A stretch of 64,000 nucleotides of DNA from Phormidesmis priestleyi Ana (lineage in GTDB: Bacteria > Cyanobacteriota > Cyanobacteriia > Phormidesmidales > Phormidesmidaceae), in assembly GCA_001314865.1 (NCBI GenBank), contig LJZR01000001.1:186001-250000 (forward strand), written 5' to 3'. The notes beneath the pieces were generated by a model that was not told where the DNA came from, searched no databases, and saw only the letters and a list, made by a program, of their open reading frames with translations. This document shows, piece by piece, positions 44,265 to 53,153 of the stretch. The position numbers and the translations under genes are program-made. Position 1 is the first letter of the stretch. Every line of letters starts with the position of its first letter.

Positions 44265-45521
44265 CTATTCCACCAGCCTCACAAACTTTTTCTTCCCTAT
44301 TTGCAATACCTTACCGAGCAACTCATCTGAACTTTCAAACATCAAGTTAGGATCACTCACCTTCTGGCCATCTAGCTTGACTGCTCCATTTTGGATATGC
44401 CGACGCGCCTCACTGCTGCTTTCACACAGTGGCGTAGCCCCCAGCAAATAAAAGGCCTTAGCAGGAAACCCCACCTCAGCTAGAGAAAACTCCGCGACCG
44501 CTTCAGCCGCCTGCGCTTGGCCCGCCACCAGTGTCAGCGCATCTTGTTGCGCCTGCTCGGCAGCTCGCGCTCCATGAAACTGACCTGTAACTATCGTCGC
44601 CAAAAGCTTTTGTCGCGCTCTCGGATTCTCAGGCAAATCGCCTAAAGAAACATTCGTTAAGTGAGTGAAGTAATCCAAAATCAATGCATCTGGCGTTTTC
44701 TCTAGCTTGGAATACATAGAGAGAGGATCTTCTAGTAAACCAACATAGTTGCCTAAAGACTTTGACATTTTTTGGGTGCCGTCAGTGCCTAGCAATAGGG
44801 GTAGCAGCATGCCGAACTGCGGGCGCAGGCCAAAATGTCGCTGGAGGTCTCGACCCACCGCGATATTAAACTTTTGATCCGTACCGCCTAGCTCCACATC
44901 CGACTGCAAAGCGACCGAATCGTAACCCTGCAGCAAAGGATACAAAAACTCATGGAGATAAACGGGAGTGCCTTTTTCGTAGCGATTGGCAAAGCCTTCT
45001 TTAGCCAGCATTTGGCCTAAGGTCATAGTGCTAAGCAGCGATAGCATTTTACTCAAATCCATATCGGCTAGCCATTCAGAGTTGTATCGAATCTCCAGCC
45101 GCCCCGGCGTATCAAAATCTAAAATTGGCCTAACTTGATCGATATAGGTTTCCGCATTAGCCTTGACCTCCGCTGCGCTCAACTGCTTACGCACCTCGGA
45201 TCGATCAGTAGGATCACCAATTTGCGCAGTGAAGTCGCCAATCAGCAAGATGGCCGTATGTCCAGCATCCTGAAAAGCTCTCAGCTTGCGTACCGGAATG
45301 CTATGGCCCATGTGAATTTCCGAGCCCGTTGGATCAATCCCTAGCTTCACTCGCAAGGGACGCTGGGCCTGCTGCAACCGCGCCAACAAATTATCGTTGC
45401 CATCGGTAGAGTCTAGCTGATCAGGAAAAACCTCACTGACGCCTCGGTAGATATCAACAAATTCTGCGGGAATCTCCGTAGGCAGAGAGGTCGAGATTTC
45501 TAAAGCAGGATCGGCAGTCAT
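44265..45521 (-). CDS. tyrS: Tyrosyl-tRNA synthetase
   Basis: This class I synthetase charges tRNA-Tyr. The HIGH-type motif (HMGHS, about residue 70) and KMSKS (about residue 253) are present, along with [20 protein letters not shown] for tyrosine and tRNA recognition. A C-terminal S4-type RNA-binding domain follows at about residues 345-418. The length of 418 aa is normal. It is the first gene of a tyrS-pyrF-42658 transcription unit. Confidence 0.97.
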   Translation of the reverse strand: MTADPALEISTSLPTEIPAEFVDIYRGVSEVFPDQLDSTDGNDNLLARLQQAQRPLRVKLGIDPTGSEIHMGHSIPVRKLRAFQDAGHTAILLIGDFTAQIGDPTDRSEVRKQLSAAEVKANAETYIDQVRPILDFDTPGRLEIRYNSEWLADMDLSKMLSLLSTMTLGQMLAKEGFANRYEKGTPVYLHEFLYPLLQGYDSVALQSDVELGGTDQKFNIAVGRDLQRHFGLRPQFGMLLPLLLGTDGTQKMSKSLGNYVGLLEDPLSMYSKLEKTPDALILDYFTHLTNVSLGDLPENPRARQKLLATIVTGQFHGARAAEQAQQDALTLVAGQAQAAEAVAEFSLAEVGFPAKAFYLLGATPLCESSSEARRHIQNGAVKLDGQKVSDPNLMFESSDELLGKVLQIGKKKFVRLVE

Positions 45522-46022
45522 AGGACAAGCAAACAGACAAGTAAATTAAAAAACTAAAGCTTAGCCCTGCCAGTGTAGCTTTATGGGTGAACCTCCTGCA
45601 CTTAAATCAATCTGGAATCAAATTTGGGCCCTATTTGAACCCTATTTGAACGCTACTGTATGAGCCGCAGCTTTGCAGTAAGCACCTCCATAAAAACCGA
45701 GCGATCGCCTGTCGAGAAGTCAGTGCAGACCTGAGTAAAAACGCGGCATTTGGCAGTGATGTCAACCTATTTTTCAGAAAAAGTCCAGAAAGGGATGGAC
45801 ATTCGTCAGAGATCATCTATATTGACGAGATAGATCAATCAAAAATCTTCAAGACAGCCGACTAAAGCACGCTTTGTCTTGTCTCTTCTACCCATCAAAG
45901 CTGCATACCCCCTGCGAATACATTAGCTGTATAGCCATACATTAGCTGTATAGCCAGCTAATATATTTATTCTGGCAATCGCTTGCATAAGCCTCCCTTA
46001 AATTAGGAAATATCGTCCCACT
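45522..46022. promoter_or_regulatory. 501-bp divergent spacer upstream of tyrS and PBP1
   Basis: This region holds promoters for both genes, but no gene. Duplications are visible: CCCTATTTGAA near 45631-45654, and a 19-bp direct repeat TACATTAGCTGTATAGCCA near 45920-45960. A GATAGATC sequence occurs at 45828-45837. No riboswitch or tRNA T-box is recognised. Confidence 0.45.
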
Positions 46023-47948
46023 GTGTCTTCTAATACTTATCGCAAAGTACGTTCCCGTCCCCGTAGCGCTACGCGATCGCCCCAAGTTCTTCGCTACATC
46101 CAGGACGTCGGTCAAATTGGGGCCACCACCTTACTCACCATTACAATGCTGGGCAGTTCTGTTGTCGCAGGGGGCCTAGTGGGACTAGCCGTCAGCTTTC
46201 GCAACCTCCCAGACGTACGCGTACTTCGTAACTACACCCCTTCAGAAACCAGCTACGTCTACGACGTTAAAGGCACCCTACTAGACAGCGTTCACGACGA
46301 AGCCAACCGCGAAGTGGTTGATTTCAACCAAATCAACCCCCATCTAAAGCGCGCTGTCCTCGCCATTGAAGACAGCTACTTCTATAGCCACAGCGGCATC
46401 AACCCCGCCGGTATTGGCCGAGCAGCCCTTGCTAACCTCGGGGCTGGCGCAACCGTCCAAGGCGGCTCTACCATCACCATGCAGCTCGTCAAAAACCTTT
46501 TTCTGACTCCTGAGCGCACCATCAGCCGAAAGCTCGTAGAAGTCGTGCTCGCCATGCGCATTGAGCAAATCTTTGAAAAAAACGAAATATTTGAGCTCTA
46601 TCTCAACCAAGTATATTGGGGCCACAATACCTACGGCGTACAAACTGCCGCGCAAAGCTACTTCAACAAGGCTGCAGAAGATCTCACCTTGGGCGAAGCT
46701 GCCATGATGGCTGGGCTCATTCAGGCGCCAGAGAGCTTTAGCCCCTTTTTAGACTACGAAGAAGCCAAACTGCGTCAGGCAATTGTTTTAAGACGAATGC
46801 GTGATCTCAAATGGATTACGCCAGAAGAGCAAGAAAACGCCAAAGCCCAACCCATTCGACTAGGCGAGATCACGTCTTTCCGATCTAGCCAAGCACCCTA
46901 CGTGACCGAATCCGTCATGCAAGAGCTGACGGAGCAGTTTGGCGAAGAAGCCATGGCCAAAGGCGGCATGCGCATCCAGACCACCATCGATCTAAACATG
47001 CAAAAAATTGCAGAAGATACGGTCACCAACAGCTACTACAGTTCCTTTGGCAGCGGTGCCTATGCCGATCAAATTGCGCTAGTAGCGATCGATCCGCGCA
47101 CTCACTTCGTCAAAGCACTAGTCGGCGGTGTAGATCACGAGTCTAGCCAATTCAACCGCGCCGTACAGTCCCGTCGTCAGCCCGGTTCTGCCTTCAAGCC
47201 CTTTGTTTACTATGCGGCTTTTGCCTCAGGCAAGTACACGCCCAACAGCATCATTAACGATGCTGCCGTAACCTACCCAGACGGCGATAACTACTACTCA
47301 CCAAGAAACTACGATGGCTCATTTGCGGGCAGCATCCCATTACGCAAAGCACTCGAAACGTCACGCAACGTCCCTGCTGTTAAGCTTGGTCAGGCCGTTG
47401 GCATCAATCGAATTGTCGAAATCGCCCGGACGCTAGGCATCAAAAGCCCGATGGATCCGGTTATATCACTGCCGCTTGGCGCAGTCGATCTCACACCCTT
47501 AGAGTTAGCCGGAGCCTACGCAACCTTTGCTAACTATGGTTGGCATTCAGCGCCTACGCTAATCATGCAGGTCACCGATAGCAGCGGCAATATCTTGCTA
47601 GATAACACACCCAAACCGCAGCTTGTTCTCGATCCTTGGGCAAGCGCCGCCCTAACCGATGTATTGCAGGGTGTTATCTCTCAGGGCACTGCGACCAACG
47701 CTCAAATTGGCCGCCCCGCAGCAGGTAAAACGGGTACGACAGACTCGCAGCGGGATGTATGGTTTGTCGGTTATGTGCCGCAGCTAGCAACCGCTGTATG
47801 GGTCGGCAATGATGACTACCGCCCCCTCGGTAGCGGCGCAACTGGTGGCGGCTATGCAGCTCCCGTATGGCGAGATTTTATGATTCAAGCGCTGCGTGAT
47901 GAGCCGGTGGAGAACTTCCGTTCACCTAGCGAGTTTATTCGCCCGTAG
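46023..47948 (+). CDS. Class A penicillin-binding protein 1
   Basis: This is a bifunctional peptidoglycan synthase. An N-terminal membrane helix (about 35-60) anchors it. The glycosyltransferase (GT51) domain carries AIEDSYFYSHSGI and GGSTITMQLVKNLF (about residues 100-165), and the transpeptidase has SAFKPF (SxxK, about residue 390), SRN at ETSRNVPA, and KTGTTD (about residue 567). The start is GTG 46023. The 641-aa length is typical of cyanobacterial PBP1A-type proteins; which paralogue is unclear. Confidence 0.93.
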   Translation: MSSNTYRKVRSRPRSATRSPQVLRYIQDVGQIGATTLLTITMLGSSVVAGGLVGLAVSFRNLPDVRVLRNYTPSETSYVYDVKGTLLDSVHDEANREVVDFNQINPHLKRAVLAIEDSYFYSHSGINPAGIGRAALANLGAGATVQGGSTITMQLVKNLFLTPERTISRKLVEVVLAMRIEQIFEKNEIFELYLNQVYWGHNTYGVQTAAQSYFNKAAEDLTLGEAAMMAGLIQAPESFSPFLDYEEAKLRQAIVLRRMRDLKWITPEEQENAKAQPIRLGEITSFRSSQAPYVTESVMQELTEQFGEEAMAKGGMRIQTTIDLNMQKIAEDTVTNSYYSSFGSGAYADQIALVAIDPRTHFVKALVGGVDHESSQFNRAVQSRRQPGSAFKPFVYYAAFASGKYTPNSIINDAAVTYPDGDNYYSPRNYDGSFAGSIPLRKALETSRNVPAVKLGQAVGINRIVEIARTLGIKSPMDPVISLPLGAVDLTPLELAGAYATFANYGWHSAPTLIMQVTDSSGNILLDNTPKPQLVLDPWASAALTDVLQGVISQGTATNAQIGRPAAGKTGTTDSQRDVWFVGYVPQLATAVWVGNDDYRPLGSGATGGGYAAPVWRDFMIQALRDEPVENFRSPSEFIRP

Positions 47949-47984
47949 TGTCGGCTACACACTAGCAATACATCGAAAGCAATA

Positions 47985-48011
47985 CACCGAAGCCCATGGG
48001 GGACTCCGGTG
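47985..48011. terminator. Bidirectional hairpin between convergent genes
   Basis: CACCG (47985-47989) pairs with CGGTG (48007-48011), and CCC/GGG lies within the loop region. It sits in the 82-bp spacer between PBP1 and the DUF1825 gene and may end both transcripts. Confidence 0.5.
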
Positions 48012-48030
48012 CAGAGCCAATGCCAATCCA

Positions 48031-48351
48031 TCACTCTTCTTTAACTTCTGATTTCATTCGCTCTAGCGTCTGGTGCATTTGGTCAAACATTTGCTGAGGA
48101 TTCGTCCCAAACTGATTCAGCTGTGTTTTTAGCTGCTCCATGGTCATCTTGGCCATAAAGTCTTCAGATAGCTCGAAGCGCTTCATGAAAATGCGATAGC
48201 GATCCATGACCGATTCCATCTGCTCAATGAAGATTTTCTTGCCTTTTGGGTCAAACTTGCCGTAGTTGCTGCCAAGCTGCATCAGGTTTTGGTAATCCTG
48301 AAATAGCTGCGTCGCTTCTTGCTGTACCAGTTCTGAGTCAAATATTCCCAT
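48031..48351 (-). CDS. DUF1825 family protein
   Basis: The 106-aa cyanobacterial protein is nearly all helical and soluble (MGIFDSELVQQEATQLFQDY, then Met/Gln-rich helices and a Lys/Glu-rich end). It matches DUF1825, for which no function is known. The ATG 48351 is preferred over the longer frame starting at 48396. Confidence 0.85.
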   Translation of the reverse strand: MGIFDSELVQQEATQLFQDYQNLMQLGSNYGKFDPKGKKIFIEQMESVMDRYRIFMKRFELSEDFMAKMTMEQLKTQLNQFGTNPQQMFDQMHQTLERMKSEVKEE

Positions 48352-48465
48352 GACTATTACCCCGTTGGGATACGCATCAAGCTGTGATTGCCTCAACTTG
48401 TACGTAATTTTTATTGCATAGCTATAGCGTAAAATTTTACGGCCTGCTCGCCAAGGTGGATATCC

Positions 48466-49455
48466 CTACCGATTTAATAATCTACCTAGCCAAAGCCTTT
48501 TAGCTGCTGGATCAGGGCTGGTTGAGGTCGGTTCGCTCTGCTTAGGTGCATCATCGCTAGACATCCCTAGGAGCTTACTGTACTTCAAGGCTATCCGGTG
48601 AGTAGGTTTGAGCTTTAGGGCTTGGCGAAAATGTGTTTTGGCCATGCCTGAGAGCTTTTGCTTATAGTAAGCCTGACCAATCATGGAATGGATTTCTGGG
48701 CTTTGAGGTTTGATTTTTAGGGCTTCTCGGAGTTCTTGCACAGCGAGTTCGTAGTTTTGCTGTGAGAGGTACTTTTTAGCCCGTGTCATGTGTTGTTTGG
48801 CATAGTCAATTTGGGAGGGCTCTGCCGCCCCTCGTGCGCCATTCGCTGCCGAGTCATTATTGGTAGGCGAGGCAATAGTAGATCCAGAGGCTACGTTTAC
48901 GGCAGATGTTGGTGTGACGGGTACAGTCATCAGACCAACGCGCTTGGGGTGAATAACCAGGTTTTCTAGATTGCGGCTCAGAAAAACAAGGTTGAGCTGG
49001 CTAAGCTCTACGGTCTGATTGTGGAGATCTTCTAAAGACTGAAACTGGCATTCTGCCAAACCGCTAAGGGACTGCTCATAAAAAATATCGACCTCTTCTT
49101 TCGCAATGGTCATAAGTTCTTGAGCACTCCGAAAAGTAGGAACTAGCTTTTCAGTACGAATCAGCCGTCTGACCATGAGCCGAATGTTACAGAGCGATTC
49201 TTGGCGGCTTTTCTCATGTTTGAGCTTTTGGTAAGAGGGGTTTACAATACGCGCAATTACTTTGGCTGCTAAGGATTGAGTCATCTTTGCTGAGTCACCG
49301 TTGCCAGTGAGCGCATCTGGATGAAGCTGCTTAGCGATTTGTCGGTAGCGCTTGGAAATTCGCTTTTCATCAGCGCTGACCGAAACCCCTATCAAAGCAA
49401 AGGGATCTACATCAACTAAATTAGTTAATTCAGTAAACAGTTCGGCTTTTGACAT
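48466..49455 (-). CDS. DnaJ-domain and TPR protein
   Basis: A J-domain lies at about residues 15-75, with DPFALIGVSVSADEKRISKR and the catalytic HPD in QLHPDALTG; this motif stimulates Hsp70 ATPase. The middle part (about 90-200) is helical with no known family. Three TPR-like repeats (about 215-310, for example YKEAL-type helices and FRQALKLKPTHRIALKYSKL) follow. It may bring clients to DnaK. Cytoplasmic. Confidence 0.88.
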   Translation of the reverse strand: MSKAELFTELTNLVDVDPFALIGVSVSADEKRISKRYRQIAKQLHPDALTGNGDSAKMTQSLAAKVIARIVNPSYQKLKHEKSRQESLCNIRLMVRRLIRTEKLVPTFRSAQELMTIAKEEVDIFYEQSLSGLAECQFQSLEDLHNQTVELSQLNLVFLSRNLENLVIHPKRVGLMTVPVTPTSAVNVASGSTIASPTNNDSAANGARGAAEPSQIDYAKQHMTRAKKYLSQQNYELAVQELREALKIKPQSPEIHSMIGQAYYKQKLSGMAKTHFRQALKLKPTHRIALKYSKLLGMSSDDAPKQSEPTSTSPDPAAKRLWLGRLLNR

Positions 49456-49532
49456 GTAAAAAAGCAGCCTTACTAACTATCTATCGTCTGTATAGATGAC
49501 TACCCTCTAAAATACCCAGCCCTAAAGTCAAA

Positions 49533-49961
49533 ATGGCTATTTCTGCATACAACCGTAAGATCGCGATCGCGCTTGCTTTTTCAGGTGCGATCGCCCCCTT
49601 TCCGACCGCCTGGCTCCACAAGTTTTATTTGGGCCATTACCTGTGGGGTATTGTGTACCTTGTTCTGGCACCTACCCAACTGCCACGGGTCGCCTGCTTG
49701 TTAGAAGGTGCATGGTATCTAACCCAAAGTGATGACGGCTTTGCCAATCGGTTTCCTCAGGCGGGAAGTATTTTGCGGCCAGTCAGCTCCGAAGGGCCAC
49801 TGCAAAACACAACTGAAATGAAGCGGATCGATATCACCAACATCGATATCACCAATCAGGTTGCCAAAGCGATCCGAGAGCTAGAGCTGCTGCGTCAAGA
49901 AGGACTGATTACCGAATACGAATTTGAACAAAAACGTCGTAAGCTGCTCGAACAGGTCTGA
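49533..49961 (+). CDS. TM2-like protein with C-terminal SHOCT-like segment
   Basis: Residues of about 8-55 contain two helices (AIALAFSGAIAPFPTAWLHK, then LWGIVYLVLAPTQL) around FYLGHYLWG, as in TM2 domains. The end (RELELLRQEGLITEYEFEQK) resembles a SHOCT helix pair. A 15-bp duplication near 49827-49856 adds ITNID. The function is unknown. Confidence 0.72.
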   Translation: MAISAYNRKIAIALAFSGAIAPFPTAWLHKFYLGHYLWGIVYLVLAPTQLPRVACLLEGAWYLTQSDDGFANRFPQAGSILRPVSSEGPLQNTTEMKRIDITNIDITNQVAKAIRELELLRQEGLITEYEFEQKRRKLLEQV

Positions 49962-49986
49962 CAGTTGTGCGATCGCCTATCCTCCT

Positions 49987-50508
49987 ATGCTCAAAAAGTT
50001 TTTAGCCCTGGGCCATCCGCTACGCCGTCGCTTACAGCAACTGCCTTACTATCGGTTTGAGTCTTTTACAGAGATACAGCTAGCCGCTAGCTGGGGCATT
50101 TATATAGAAGCCAACACGGCCTCTACAGACGATTGGCTGAGGCTTCCAGGGATTTCTATTCACCAGGCTCGGCTGCTCGCTCAGCTAAGCACAAACGGCC
50201 TATCTTTTAACTGTATAGAAGATATTGCAGCGGCGTTAGGAGTACCTGTTGAGCAGGTTCGGCCTTGGGAAATCATTCTACGGTTTTGCTACTACGAAGC
50301 GCAGCAGGCCCTTGAACCGATAGCTGTCGATGTTAACACTGCCACTGCCGAACAGTTAACAGCGGTGCCGATGATAGATCCGTTTTTGAGTCGCGCCATT
50401 ATTCACTACCGCAAGTCAGGGCCGTATAGAGATCTTGCCGATCTTCAGGCGCGCCTTCGGCTCACGACGCCGGTAACCGCCCAACTTTTGCACTATCTTA
50501 AGTTTTAG
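49987..50508 (+). CDS. ComEA-like helix-hairpin-helix protein
   Basis: This 173-aa soluble protein contains two helix-hairpin-helix-like segments: TASTDDWLRLPGISIHQARL (about residue 45) and DVNTATAEQLTAVPMIDPFL (about residue 115), followed by IIHYRKSGPYRDLADLQARL. HhH motifs bind DNA without sequence specificity; ComEA is the DNA receptor of competence, but here no signal peptide is present. The ATG 49987 was chosen because the longer frame starts inside the upstream gene. Confidence 0.78.
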   Translation: MLKKFLALGHPLRRRLQQLPYYRFESFTEIQLAASWGIYIEANTASTDDWLRLPGISIHQARLLAQLSTNGLSFNCIEDIAAALGVPVEQVRPWEIILRFCYYEAQQALEPIAVDVNTATAEQLTAVPMIDPFLSRAIIHYRKSGPYRDLADLQARLRLTTPVTAQLLHYLKF

Positions 50509-50530
50509 GTCTCAGGGTTTAGCTTCAGAA

Positions 50531-51202
50531 TTAAATGGGGTTCCGAGGGTTCTTAGCAACCCAGCCGACTTTTTCTAAAGGCCAAAAGCGGAAGGCTGCA
50601 CGACCAATTGCGTTCTCTACTGGTAAAAAACCCCAAACGTGAGAATCATTGCTGTCATTGCGATTATCACCCATCACAAATAGGCTGCTAGCAGGAACGC
50701 GTACGGGCGGCATTTCATAGACGGGAGATTCCAAAATATAGCTTTCCGACAAAGACTCATTGTTGATAAAAACCTGTCCCTGAGTGACTTTAACTGTCTC
50801 TCCAGGCAGCCCAATCACTCTTTTAATAAAGGCTTGACTAGCAGAATAGCCATATTCTTGCAGCTGTGGCGGTGGCTCAAAAACAATAATATCGCCCCGA
50901 TGCGGTGGCTCAAAACGATAAGACACTTTTTCAACAAGCAGGCGATCGCCTACTGCCAATGTTGGCACCATCGAAGGAGACGGAATATAGCGCGGCTCAG
51001 CAATAAAAAATCGCACAACTAGCGCGATCGCCAAAGCCACTGTCACGAGTCTGACGTTATCAGTCAGTATTTTTTGCCAACGGATGCTCCTAACAGTACT
51101 GGAATTAGCCTCCTTGAAGGCTTTATCGGTAGCTTCATTGCCGACTTCAGAGTTAACAGCAGGGGCAGGTTCTAAGCCCTTTTCTTCTATGCTCATATTC
51201 AA
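50531..51202 (-). CDS. lepB: Signal peptidase I
   Basis: This membrane-bound serine/lysine protease removes signal peptides from exported proteins. One membrane helix (about residues 48-67) is followed by box B IPSPSMVPTL (catalytic Ser near 77), FIKRVIGLPGETV (catalytic Lys) and MGDNRNDSNDSHVWGFLP (box D/E). Length 223 aa is normal for cyanobacteria. A short acidic cytoplasmic N-terminus of about 45 aa precedes the helix. Confidence 0.95.
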   Translation of the reverse strand: MNMSIEEKGLEPAPAVNSEVGNEATDKAFKEANSSTVRSIRWQKILTDNVRLVTVALAIALVVRFFIAEPRYIPSPSMVPTLAVGDRLLVEKVSYRFEPPHRGDIIVFEPPPQLQEYGYSASQAFIKRVIGLPGETVKVTQGQVFINNESLSESYILESPVYEMPPVRVPASSLFVMGDNRNDSNDSHVWGFLPVENAIGRAAFRFWPLEKVGWVAKNPRNPI

Positions 51203-51252
51203 ACACTCTTATCAAACCGCTGTATCACAGGTACAGCTATTTAGTGACCATA

Positions 51253-52296
51253 TCATTCTTCTGGAGAGCTAGATTCTTGGGTTGCCACTTGATTGGCGGC
51301 TAGCGCGGCTTGGGCATTGCGTCGTAGCATAGCGGGTTTTATTCGTCGCAATGCCGATGCCGGGAATCGTCTATTCCATTCTGCTTCGGTAATATTGGCA
51401 AGTGTTTGTAATGTAGGCGCTATGTTTTCAGCATAGGGCTCGAATGCTTCTACATCAGTTTTTTGGGCAAATCGTTGGTTCCAAGGGCATACATCCTGGC
51501 AGATGTCGCAACCGGCTACCCAGCCTTGCAGATGATTAGCGATCGCCGCCGGCAGAACCTCTGCCCGATTTTCAATCGTGTGATAGGCAATACACCGATT
51601 GGCATCAACGACACCTGGCGCACGGATTGCCTCGGTGGGGCAGGCCGTCAGACAGCGCGTGCAGTTGCCGCAATGGGCCATATGCGGACGATCAGGAAGC
51701 AGCGCTAGGTTCGTAATAACTTCGCCTAAAAATATCCAAGAACCGTAGTGCCGGTTGATCAAATTGCCGTTTTTCGCAATCCATCCTAAACCCGCCTGCT
51801 GCGCCCAAAACTTGTCTTGAACGGGGCCCGTATCTGCATACAGCCGCGCCTCTACTTTGGTGTTTTGATCTGTTTTTTGTAACTGTAACCAGCTCGACAG
51901 CTGCTTTAGCTTTTTGGTTAGTACACGGTGATAGTCGCGTCCCCAGCCATACCGCGAAATTTTTGCATATTCATTGCCATCAGGTCTTTGATGTCCAGTG
52001 TAGTAGTTTAAACCCACACAAATAATAGACTTTGCTGCAGGCATAACTCGGCGAATATCTTTGCGTTTATCGCTTTCCATCCAGGCCATATCCGCCTGAA
52101 ATCCCTGCGCCAACCAAGCAGCCAAAGCCGTCTTAGCAGACTGTTCTGCCGCAGTTGGCTGATCTGAAATAGTCGCAATCCCTACCTGATGAAATCCCAG
52201 TGCGATCGCCTTTTGCTTCACCCGCTCGCTGTCAACTAAATCATCTGAACCATCTGAATCACTTGAAGCACTCGCCTCACAATTGGGCTTAGCCAT
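51253..52296 (-). CDS. queG: Epoxyqueuosine reductase QueG
   Basis: This is the final step in queuosine (tRNA wobble base) synthesis, using cobalamin and two 4Fe-4S clusters. The cysteine motifs CGNCTRCLTACPTEAI and CDICQDVCPWNQRF are visible, along with the conserved DTGPVQDKFWAQQAGLGWIA. ATG 52296 (MAKPNCEAS) is preferred. It overlaps the upstream GNAT gene by 8 bp (ATGGCTAA), so the two are coupled. The C-terminus after the last HEAT-like repeat is short. Confidence 0.94.
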   Translation of the reverse strand: MAKPNCEASASSDSDGSDDLVDSERVKQKAIALGFHQVGIATISDQPTAAEQSAKTALAAWLAQGFQADMAWMESDKRKDIRRVMPAAKSIICVGLNYYTGHQRPDGNEYAKISRYGWGRDYHRVLTKKLKQLSSWLQLQKTDQNTKVEARLYADTGPVQDKFWAQQAGLGWIAKNGNLINRHYGSWIFLGEVITNLALLPDRPHMAHCGNCTRCLTACPTEAIRAPGVVDANRCIAYHTIENRAEVLPAAIANHLQGWVAGCDICQDVCPWNQRFAQKTDVEAFEPYAENIAPTLQTLANITEAEWNRRFPASALRRIKPAMLRRNAQAALAANQVATQESSSPEE

Positions 52297-52915
52297 CCGT
52301 CCAACCCTCTTGAGCGCGCTTATTGTCATTTCCTTGAAAATTTCCTTTGAAATCCCCTTGGAAATTTTCTTTAGAAGTCTTGTTTAGCCCATTCCTCAGC
52401 ATCCGTCTCATCACGGCTCTTTTCTCAGGTGCAAAGCCATAGCGCGACTCGTGATGCACAATTGAATCAATCTCTTGAGACCATAGCTCAGAAGGCAGTA
52501 TCTCAAAGCCTAGCCGCTGGTAAAATGGAATATTCCAAGGAATTCGACGAAACGTAGTCAAAGTAACTTGATTAAATCCGCGCGCGATCGCCCCTTCACA
52601 ACAGGCATTAACCAGCGCTGAGCCCATTCCCATCCGACCATAGTCTGGATGCACATCTAACTCCACAACAAAGCAGCTATCCGTTAAAAACTTAGCCACA
52701 ATAAAACCGACAGGTCTGCCTCCAACCGCCGCTACCCAGAGCCGATCGTCAGCTTGTGCGCTGAGCAAAAAGCTTGCCGTCGTCAAACCTTCTAGTACAT
52801 CTAACGGAACATTTAGCCATGCCACATAGGGGCGAAATCGCTGCGCCGCTGCCTTTTCAATGTCAGGCACTACAGTCAAATCTGTCTTCTCTGCCAGACG
52901 AACCCTATAGTCCAT
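52289..52915 (-). CDS. GNAT N-acetyltransferase
   Basis: GNAT motifs are present: an RPYVAWLNVP-containing N-terminal region, FVVELDVHPDYGRMGMGSAL with the acetyl-CoA pyrophosphate-binding Arg/Gly loop, then CCEGAIARGFNQVTLTTF and FYQRLGFE. The substrate is unknown. The C-terminal end (NFQGDFKGNFQGN) is a short repeat expansion and overlaps the start of queG. Cytoplasmic. Confidence 0.85.
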   Translation of the reverse strand: MDYRVRLAEKTDLTVVPDIEKAAAQRFRPYVAWLNVPLDVLEGLTTASFLLSAQADDRLWVAAVGGRPVGFIVAKFLTDSCFVVELDVHPDYGRMGMGSALVNACCEGAIARGFNQVTLTTFRRIPWNIPFYQRLGFEILPSELWSQEIDSIVHHESRYGFAPEKRAVMRRMLRNGLNKTSKENFQGDFKGNFQGNDNKRAQEGWTDG

Positions 52916-53070
52916 TTCAGCCAGCGACCCCTACACCCTCGTCCCTGTCAATGCATCTGTACAATATATCTGCACAATACACAACAATACATATAATGTA
53001 TCTGCACAATATAATAACTGCTATGCAAGGCAAATAGTATAGCGTCAAGACACAAATCTGTTGAGCTAAT

Positions 53071-53140
53071 CTCAGTATCAAAGCCTCAGTATCAAAGCCT
53101 CAGTATCAAAGCCCCAATATCAAAGCCCCAATATCAAAGC
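53071..53140. repeat. 14-bp tandem array, 5 copies
   Basis: CTCAGTATCAAAGC is repeated three times and then CCCAATATCAAAGC twice, ending 13 bp before the stop codon of the leftward kinase gene at 53154. Confidence 0.97.
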
Positions 53141-53153
53141 TGATAAAGGAGCA

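Noticed and set aside
45631..45816. Minus-strand frame of 61 codons upstream of PBP1
   Set aside because: It includes the short CCCTATTTGAA duplication and has no motif or ribosome site. Probably chance.
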